A DNA stretch of 11,287 nt from Leptotrichia sp. oral taxon 215 (lineage in GTDB: Bacteria > Fusobacteriota > Fusobacteriia > Fusobacteriales > Leptotrichiaceae): NCBI GenBank assembly GCA_905371725.1, contig CAJPML010000011.1:1-11287 (forward strand), in the 5' to 3' direction. The position numbers were made by a program, and so were the translations under genes. Under the pieces are notes generated by a model. That model was not told where the DNA came from, did no database searches, and worked only from the letters and a program-made list of their open reading frames with translations. How positions within the stretch are numbered: the stretch's first letter is position 1; each line of letters opens with the position of its first letter. Shown piece after piece: positions 6,678 to 11,287 of this stretch.

Positions 6678-7781
6678 ATGAAAAATATAAATTACGGAAT
6701 AATAGGAACCGGATATTTTGGAGCACATTTAGGAAGAATATTGAGCAAACTGGAAGGAGCAAAAGTTGTCTCCATCTATGACCCCGAAAATACAAAGAAT
6801 ATTTCCGAAGAACTTGGATGTGAAGTTTCAGAAAATATTCAGGAACTATGTGCAAGAGAGGATATTGATGCAATAATAGTAGCTTCTCCAAATGGAGCTC
6901 ACAGGGAAGCTGTTTTAGAAGCTGCAAAAAATAAAAAACATGTATTCTGTGAAAAACCTATTGCACTTTCATACAAGGATTGCTCCGAAATGATTGATGC
7001 AACTAAAAAGAATGGTGTTATTTTCATGGCTGGACACGTAATGAACTTCATGAACGGTGTCAGAAAAATAAAACAGTTAATAAATGATGGTGTTATAGGA
7101 GAAGTTTTACATTGCCATTCTATGAGAAATGGATGGGAAAAGGAACAGAAGGAAATTAGCTGGAAAAAAATAAAGGAACTTTCAGGGGGACATCTCTATC
7201 ATCATATACATGAGTTAGACTTTATACAGTTTATAATGGGAGTGCCTGAAAAAGTAACAATGGTTGGAGGAAACGTTGCTCACCAGGGAGAAAAATTTGG
7301 TGATGAAGATGATGCGCTTTTCATAACACTTGAATTTCCAAATAAGAGATTTGCAACTTTACAGTACGGTTCTGCATTCAGATGGCCTGACCATTCTGTG
7401 AAAATTCAGGGAACTAAAGGAGCTATCTTACTGGATCTTCAGGATGTAGGAGTTACTTTAAAAATTGATGATAAAGAAGAAAAATTCCTGCTTCATCGTA
7501 CAAAAGAAGAAGATGATGACAGAACAAGAATATATAAAGGACTGGAGATGGACGGTGCAATAATGTATGGTAAACCTGACAGAATACCACCTTTATGGCT
7601 TCATGGAATAATGGAAATGGAAATGGAATTTCTTCATAATGCTCTTCAAGGAGCTGAAATCGATAAAGAATTTATTCCATTGCTGGACGGTACAGCAGCA
7701 AGAGATTCTATCCTCACAGCAGATGCCCTTACTAAGTCTTTACAGGAAGACAGAAAAGTAAAATTATCCGAACTTTTGTAA
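6678..7781 (+). CDS. Gfo/Idh/MocA-family NAD(P)-dependent oxidoreductase
   Basis: Probable cytoplasmic sugar or sugar-derivative dehydrogenase of 367 residues, normal for the family. The N-terminal Rossmann fold has YGIIGTGYFGAHLG with GTGYFG at 10-15, ASPNGAHREAV at 69-79, and the family hallmark CEKPIAL at 91-97, whose Lys93 is the usual catalytic lysine. The C-terminal domain carries GGHLYHHIHELDFIQFIMG (170-188), matching the family GxHxxD region with His178 and Asp181. MEMEMEFLHNAL (312-323) and DGTAARDSI (337-345) are late family blocks. The substrate is not identifiable; related enzymes oxidise inositols, glucose-type sugars and uronate derivatives. Being last in the transporter operon suggests it acts on the imported compound. 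No in-frame start exists upstream because TGA lies at 6657-6659, and the ATG lacks an adjacent SD (see the leader entry). Confidence 0.9.
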   Translation: MKNINYGIIGTGYFGAHLGRILSKLEGAKVVSIYDPENTKNISEELGCEVSENIQELCAREDIDAIIVASPNGAHREAVLEAAKNKKHVFCEKPIALSYKDCSEMIDATKKNGVIFMAGHVMNFMNGVRKIKQLINDGVIGEVLHCHSMRNGWEKEQKEISWKKIKELSGGHLYHHIHELDFIQFIMGVPEKVTMVGGNVAHQGEKFGDEDDALFITLEFPNKRFATLQYGSAFRWPDHSVKIQGTKGAILLDLQDVGVTLKIDDKEEKFLLHRTKEEDDDRTRIYKGLEMDGAIMYGKPDRIPPLWLHGIMEMEMEFLHNALQGAEIDKEFIPLLDGTAARDSILTADALTKSLQEDRKVKLSELL

Positions 7782-7811
7782 ACTCCGTTTTGTTTTATTG
7801 CAATACATAAG

Positions 7812-7852
7812 AAGCTGCCTGAAAGAAATTTTCTTCTGGCAGCTTTTTTTTT
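7812..7852 (+). terminator. Rho-independent terminator of the sugar operon
   Basis: AAGCTGCC (7812-7819) pairs with GGCAGCTT (7838-7845). The stem continues inward as GAA/TTC and GAA/TTC with one mismatch and one bulge, and an uninterrupted T-run extends to 7852. It lies 30 bp after the oxidoreductase stop. On the minus strand no comparable U-tract follows, so it is probably a poor terminator for the small membrane-protein genes opposite. Confidence 0.92.
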
Positions 7853-7951
7853 ACAATTTTATTTACAGAGATTTTATTTTTATTCTATTAATTTATAGAT
7901 ATTAGATATTTACATAATAAAAATATTATCTAAAATTTATAATCTTCTTTC

Positions 7952-8131
7952 CTAATTTGAATTACTTTTTACTTTTATAACGACCCTCCCTGCAATTCCA
8001 ACAACAGCCCCTATAAACGCAGCTGTAAATATTCCTGCTATCCAACCGTAATTACTTACAACTCGTCCTCCAAGAATTGCAGAAGATACTGATGCTATTA
8101 TGATTATAATATTTCTGTATTTTTTATTCAT
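7952..8131 (-). CDS. Small glycine-rich membrane protein, 59 residues, function unknown
   Basis: Not a family I recognise. The 59-residue product has a basic N-terminus (MNKKYR), a hydrophobic stretch at about 8-21, a short polar turn with SNYGW (26-30), and a second hydrophobic, glycine-rich stretch at about 31-52 (IAGIFTAAFIGAVVGIAGR). The GxxxG-like spacing suggests tight helix packing or oligomerisation. The tail is basic (KVKSNSN). Its ATG (8131-8129) overlaps the TGA of the upstream small gene as ATGA, and AAGAAGG lies about 9 nt upstream within that gene. This classic coupled-start arrangement is the main reason to accept so short a frame. The flavour resembles YeaQ/GlsB-type small proteins, but I cannot claim membership. 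Confidence 0.7.
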   Translation of the reverse strand: MNKKYRNIIIIIASVSSAILGGRVVSNYGWIAGIFTAAFIGAVVGIAGRVVIKVKSNSN

Positions 8132-8328
8132 TGATCGACACCTTCTTTAGATTTATTGTTTTCTTTTAATTTTTGAAATATTTTTTTGCTTATCAAAATA
8201 ATACTTATTATTATTGCACCAATTATCAAAACAGCTATCGGGCCACTTCTATCCCAAACCTTATTTAGGAATATTACTACAAAAATAGTTACAAATATAG
8301 GGAGTAGTTTTTTATTTTTACTATTCAT
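8128..8328 (-). CDS. Small two-segment membrane protein, 66 residues, function unknown
   Basis: Not recognised. The 66-residue product has a basic N-terminus (NSKNKK), a hydrophobic segment at about 9-22, a short charged turn (NKVWDRSGP, 22-30), a second hydrophobic segment at about 31-47, and a highly charged tail (KLKENNKSKEGVDQ). Topology and size resemble the 59-residue protein encoded next to it, including a turn ending in Gly-Pro/Trp-Ile-Ala, so the two may be diverged paralogues or partner subunits. A near-consensus promoter lies just upstream, a modest SD (AAGAG) sits about 9 nt before the ATG, and the downstream start overlaps its stop as ATGA. An open frame on the plus strand over the same bases (8186-8452) has none of these signals and is judged a shadow. 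Confidence 0.72.
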   Translation of the reverse strand: MNSKNKKLLPIFVTIFVVIFLNKVWDRSGPIAVLIIGAIIISIILISKKIFQKLKENNKSKEGVDQ

Positions 8329-8356
8329 ATATTATTCTCTTATACTATTTTTAATT

Positions 8357-8385
8357 ATTATACCTCGAAAAATTCCTGTTATCAA
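8357..8385 (-). promoter_or_regulatory. Promoter of the small membrane-protein operon
   Basis: On the minus strand TTGATA (8385-8380, 5 of 6) is followed by a 17-bp spacer and a perfect TATAAT (8362-8357). It is the best promoter match in the window. Transcription would start near 8350, about 20 nt before the 66-codon gene, which supports that gene being real and expressed. Confidence 0.72.
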
Positions 8386-8394
8386 ATTTAATTT

Positions 8395-8526
8395 TCATTT
8401 CCTAAATTCAAAAAAATTTCCAATTAAAAATCCAGCCAAAACTCCTCTTTAACCTCAAGGAAATTCCAGCCGGATATTTTACTAAATTTATTTTTTAATC
8501 ATACTTTATGAAATACTGTTAAGCCA
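8395..8526 (-). other. Gap after potD, with a possible decayed small membrane-protein remnant
   Basis: No intact gene. On the minus strand, 8448-8395 reads RGVLAGFLIGNFFEFRK and stop. The TGA overlaps an ATG in the ATGA pattern, opening a 15-codon frame (8398 down to about 8351) that then closes. The Gly-rich hydrophobic text resembles the neighbouring small membrane proteins, and a related flavour continues one frame over, so this could be a frameshifted relic of a third such gene. The case is weak: no proper start, and only 17 codons. I see no clear terminator for potD here. Confidence 0.2.
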
Positions 8527-9594
8527 TTAGTTTGACAGCTTTATTTCATTCCATATCTTATCCTGTTTTTCTTTTGCTTCATCTGATAATGCTCCAGGAA
8601 GTTTAGCATTTTCTACAACCTGAGCTCTATTTACAAGTGATTTTACCTTTGATTTCTCTTCAATGCCTTTTATAACTGAAGGAGCCTTAAACTGTTCATA
8701 TACTTTTATGAAGTTTTCAGGTCTGTATAAAAATTCCAGAAATTTATAGGCATTTTCCTTATTAGGTGAATTTTTTACAATAGCCATGCTGTCTATATAC
8801 ATCATTGCACCTTTAGGTATAAAGAAGTCAAAGTTTCCGTATTCAGCTTCATCCAGTTCACCATAGACATTTTCAGCATATCCATGAGCCGCATAGAATT
8901 CTCCGGTAGCCACACTCTTACCGAAAGCTGTCGCATCAAATTTTGCAAGATTTTTCTTCCATTCAATGATTTTATTCTTAGCTTCCTGTAACTGCTTGTC
9001 ATCTGCTGAATCTGAAGGATAACCTAAAGACTGAAGAGCCGCTCCTATTACTTCTCTTCCATCGTCCAGCATTGTCATTTTCCCTTTATATTTTTCCTGC
9101 AGGAAAATATCAAAAGATTGAGGGTAATCTTTCATGAATTTTTTATTTACCGCTACTCCTGTTGCAGAATATGTATAAGGTATTGAGTAATCTAAGCCTG
9201 GATCATATATTTTTGAAAGTTCTTCAAGCTTAAGTCCGTCTTTATCAAGGTTATTAAAAGTTTCTCCCAGTTTCTGCTTGTCAAGTTTTTCTATAAGTCC
9301 GCTCTTTATAAGCACATCAACATAATCTGTAGATGGCGAAACTATGTCAAATCCCTTTGCACCCGACATTAATTTTGCTATCATTACATCATTATTGTCA
9401 TAATAGCTCAGATTTACCTTTATTCCTGTTTCCTTCTGAAAATTGTCTATTACTTCCTGCGGTATGAAATACGTCCATGTATAAATATTCAGTTCCTTAC
9501 TTCCTGAATCTCCATTTCCTCCACTTTTACCTCCACAGGCAACCATTAATAACATCATTCCAAACAGTAAAACAATCTTTTTCAATTCTGACAT
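8527..9594 (-). CDS. potD: PotD-like polyamine-binding lipoprotein
   Basis: Extracytoplasmic binding protein of the spermidine/putrescine importer family, 355 residues. A lipoprotein signal ends in LMVA-C (Cys20) followed by a Gly/Ser linker. Family blocks are IYTWTYFIP (38-45), FDIVSPSTDYVD (82-93), DYSIPYTYSATGVAVN (135-150), LDDGREVIGAALQSLGY (176-192) and YIDSMAI (266-272). Compared with my recollection of E. coli PotD, the acidic ligand residues appear kept (Asp178, Glu181, Asp268), while several aromatic ones differ. No potA, potB or potC is adjacent, so it must pair with subunits elsewhere. Start choice is uncertain: AAAGGAG (9603-9597) overlaps a GTG (9597-9595), stands only 2 nt before the ATG used here (9594), and is 11 nt before a TTG (9585-9583) that would give a typical MKKIVLL start. 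Confidence 0.85.
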   Translation of the reverse strand: MSELKKIVLLFGMMLLMVACGGKSGGNGDSGSKELNIYTWTYFIPQEVIDNFQKETGIKVNLSYYDNNDVMIAKLMSGAKGFDIVSPSTDYVDVLIKSGLIEKLDKQKLGETFNNLDKDGLKLEELSKIYDPGLDYSIPYTYSATGVAVNKKFMKDYPQSFDIFLQEKYKGKMTMLDDGREVIGAALQSLGYPSDSADDKQLQEAKNKIIEWKKNLAKFDATAFGKSVATGEFYAAHGYAENVYGELDEAEYGNFDFFIPKGAMMYIDSMAIVKNSPNKENAYKFLEFLYRPENFIKVYEQFKAPSVIKGIEEKSKVKSLVNRAQVVENAKLPGALSDEAKEKQDKIWNEIKLSN

Positions 9595-9629
9595 CACTCC
9601 TTTAAATTTATATTTTAGTTACAGCTTTG

Positions 9630-9658
9630 AGTATATCAAAAAAAACAAATTATATCAA
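9630..9658 (-). promoter_or_regulatory. potD promoter inside the 3' end of murE
   Basis: On the minus strand TTGATA (9658-9653, 5 of 6) is followed by a 17-bp spacer and TATACT (9635-9630, 5 of 6). The -35 box coincides with the last two sense codons of murE (Leu-Ile). Transcription would start near 9623. No terminator is visible in the 55 bp between the genes, so read-through from murE is also possible. Confidence 0.65.
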
Positions 9659-11176
9659 ATGTTTTTTTACAGTTTCCCTGTCATCAAAATGTCTTTTTTC
9701 CTTTCCTATAATCTGATAGGTTTCATGCCCTTTTCCTGCAATGAGAAGGCTGTCCCCTTCCTTTATTATTTCCTGTACTGCATATTTTATGGCCTGTTCC
9801 CTGTCTTCAATAATCTCATACTTTTCCTTAGGAAACCCTATTTCAGTCAGACCTGTTTCCACTTCCCTCAGTATTGCCATAGGATCTTCCGTTCTCGGAT
9901 TATCAGAAGTCAATATTATATAGTCACTGAATTCTGCCGCAGCCTTTGCCATTTTAGGCCTTTTTTTATTATCCCTGTCTCCGCCAGCACCAAATAACGT
10001 GATAACCCTGTTTTCAGTTATTTTCTTTAACGTAGTCCCTACATTCATAAGTCCGTCATCTGTATGGGCATAATCTACTACAATTCTTGCATTCATATTG
10101 TTTTTCACAGTTTCAAATCTTCCAGGTACCGAAGGCATTTTCTTAAGCTTTTCAATGATATGTTTCATATCTATTCCTAGTGACAATGCTGAAGCCACAC
10201 ATCCAAGAATGTTATGCAGGTTATACTCTCCTACAAGATTTACATCCAGAACATATTCTTCATTTCCATGTATAATCTTTATTTCCATGCCGTCATTGGT
10301 ATACTTAACTATTTCCCCATATAAATCTGAAGATTTATCATTTACACTTATCTTTAAATATCTGTTTTCTTTCTTATCTGCTGTCATATTATTTTCATGT
10401 CCATCTTTCTGCATGCAACTTTTCTCATCAGCAGTTTTTTCAGAAATTATTCTTTTCCCGTATTCATCATCAATGTTTATAATTCCTGTACCGCCATTTC
10501 TAAGCATGGAAAATATTTTCCTTTTTGCATTGAAATAATTTTCCATTGTACCATGAAAATCCAGATGATCCTGAGTAAGATTTGTGAATATTGCCGAATC
10601 AAATTCCAGCATATTTACACGTCCTATTTCGAGTGCATGTGAACTGACTTCCATTATAAAATACTCTACCCCTCTTTTTACACTTTCATTTATCAGCTTT
10701 ACAAGCTCAAGGGATTCAGGTGTTGTATTTACTGTCTCAAACTCTTCGTCAAGTATTCTGTTTCCAGTTGTTCCAATTCTTGCTGTTTTATCCAGTATAT
10801 TTTCAAGAATATAACTTGATGTAGTTTTTCCGTTTGTCCCTGTTATTCCTACTATTTTTAATTTATTCTGCGGATAGTCATAGTAATTTGATGCTATTAT
10901 TCCCAGACTTTTTCTTACATTTTCTATAAATACAAAGGAAACTTTTTCATAATTATTGTATTCAGATATATTAACCTTTTTTTCAGCAACTATCATTTTT
11001 GCGCCGCTGTCAATAGCTTTCTGTATAAAGTCATGTCCATCTACATTATTTCCACTCATTGCTATGAATACATAATTTCCCCTTATTTTTCTGGAATCAT
11101 ATTCAATTCCCGCTATTTCAAAGTTTTCTCCTTCATTTAAAATTTCATAGGAGATATTGTCAAATATTCTGTACAT
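9650..11176 (-). CDS. murE: UDP-MurNAc-tripeptide synthetase (MurE)
   Basis: Cytoplasmic Mur ligase that adds the third, diamino acid residue to UDP-MurNAc-L-Ala-D-Glu in peptidoglycan synthesis, using ATP. It has 508 residues, slightly longer than usual (about 480-500). An N-terminal UDP-binding domain (about 20-98) has YDSRKIRGNYVFIAM. The central ATPase domain has the P-loop GTNGKTT (113-119), EVSSHALEIGRV (176-187), TNLTQDHLDFHG (198-209) and YFNAKRKIF (214-222), whose lysine is usually carbamylated. The C-terminal domain has PGRFE (351-355), DYAHTDDGL (368-376), GAGGDRDNKKRP (397-408), DNPRTEDP (425-432) and GKGHETYQ (481-488). DNPR, rather than the lysine-type DNPA motif, predicts a dicarboxylic diamino acid such as meso-diaminopimelate or meso-lanthionine. 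A charged insert lies at about 247-272. The SD AAGGTGG (11190-11184) is 7 nt before the ATG. No other cell-wall gene is adjacent in the window. Confidence 0.96.
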   Translation of the reverse strand: MYRIFDNISYEILNEGENFEIAGIEYDSRKIRGNYVFIAMSGNNVDGHDFIQKAIDSGAKMIVAEKKVNISEYNNYEKVSFVFIENVRKSLGIIASNYYDYPQNKLKIVGITGTNGKTTSSYILENILDKTARIGTTGNRILDEEFETVNTTPESLELVKLINESVKRGVEYFIMEVSSHALEIGRVNMLEFDSAIFTNLTQDHLDFHGTMENYFNAKRKIFSMLRNGGTGIINIDDEYGKRIISEKTADEKSCMQKDGHENNMTADKKENRYLKISVNDKSSDLYGEIVKYTNDGMEIKIIHGNEEYVLDVNLVGEYNLHNILGCVASALSLGIDMKHIIEKLKKMPSVPGRFETVKNNMNARIVVDYAHTDDGLMNVGTTLKKITENRVITLFGAGGDRDNKKRPKMAKAAAEFSDYIILTSDNPRTEDPMAILREVETGLTEIGFPKEKYEIIEDREQAIKYAVQEIIKEGDSLLIAGKGHETYQIIGKEKRHFDDRETVKKHLI

Positions 11177-11231
11177 TTTCCTACCACCTTAAATCATATT
11201 TCATAAAATTTATTGTTTAGCCTTTAAGTTG

Positions 11232-11264
11232 ATTATAACAAAAAAAGCTATATAAATCCAGCTT
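11232..11264 (-). promoter_or_regulatory. murE promoter, overlapped by a weak upstream terminator
   Basis: TATAAT on the minus strand (11237-11232) is a perfect -10. With a 17-bp spacer the -35 is only TGGATT (11260-11255), so promoter strength is uncertain. The same bases form a short hairpin, AAGCT (11264-11260) with AGCTT (11249-11245), followed by a T-run (11246-11240). This may be a weak terminator for a minus-strand gene lying beyond the window. At the right edge TTGACT (11270-11275, +) could be a -35 for a plus-strand gene outside the window. Confidence 0.4.
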
Positions 11265-11287
11265 AATTATTGACTTATATTCTGAAT

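Noticed and set aside
7905..7935. AT-only hairpin (ATAATA with TATTAT) between the operon terminator and the 59-codon gene
   Set aside because: No GC in the stem and no proper U-tract for the minus-strand operon; not callable as a terminator.
8186..8452. 88-codon open frame on the plus strand
   Set aside because: It lies opposite the two-segment membrane gene, whose hydrophobic codons read as hydrophobic on the other strand. It has no SD or promoter, whereas the minus-strand genes have both plus a coupled overlap.
10098..10538. 146-codon open frame on the plus strand inside murE, and shorter ones at 9659-9997, 10397-10642 and 10584-10814
   Set aside because: All are antisense shadows of the clearly homologous MurE, with no initiation signals and no recognisable motifs.

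Overview
This is an AT-rich stretch of bacterial chromosome with short intergenic gaps, consensus-like sigma-70 promoters and purine-rich Shine-Dalgarno (SD) sites. Base composition, the ArgS and MurE types, and the short CGG-type lipoproteins suggest a member of the Fusobacteriota, perhaps close to Leptotrichia. That placement is an impression from sequence style, not a computed result. I see no phage, plasmid, IS element, CRISPR array, rRNA or tRNA.

Layout. (1) Bases 1-196 hold nothing I recognise. (2) argS (320-2050, +) is driven from a good promoter. Its leader is unusual: a strong SD is followed by an 18-bp hairpin and only then by the start codon. (3) A convergent, probably bidirectional terminator (2172-2221) separates argS from an AraC-family regulator gene on the minus strand (2285-3118). 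(4) The regulator is divergent from a carbohydrate-uptake operon on the plus strand: family 1 solute-binding lipoprotein, two MalF/MalG-type permeases and a Gfo/Idh/MocA oxidoreductase (3400-7781), closed by a strong terminator (7812-7852). Two exact 11-bp direct repeats 20 bp apart lie just upstream of the operon promoter, in the geometry of an AraC-family operator. (5) A two-gene minus-strand operon of small membrane proteins (7952-8328) has a near-consensus promoter and an ATGA start/stop overlap; one of the two genes is only 59 codons. (6) An orphan PotD-like polyamine-binding lipoprotein gene (8527-9594, -) has its -35 box inside the last codons of (7) murE (9650-11176, -).

How the parts work together. 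The AraC regulator probably senses a sugar and activates the divergent operon. The lipoprotein and two permeases would import that sugar, and the oxidoreductase would perform an early NAD(P)-linked step on it. No ATPase is encoded here, so the transporter must borrow one from elsewhere. ArgS and MurE are housekeeping enzymes for translation and peptidoglycan synthesis.

The most unusual signal is that two unrelated genes, argS and the oxidoreductase gene, share one arrangement: strong SD, then a closed inverted-repeat fold, then an AUG 10-12 nt after the fold, with no usable SD next to that AUG. This would fit start codons reached across an RNA structure, or small palindromic insertions tolerated because they fold away. 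I do not see a large undescribed system here; most of the window is ordinary.
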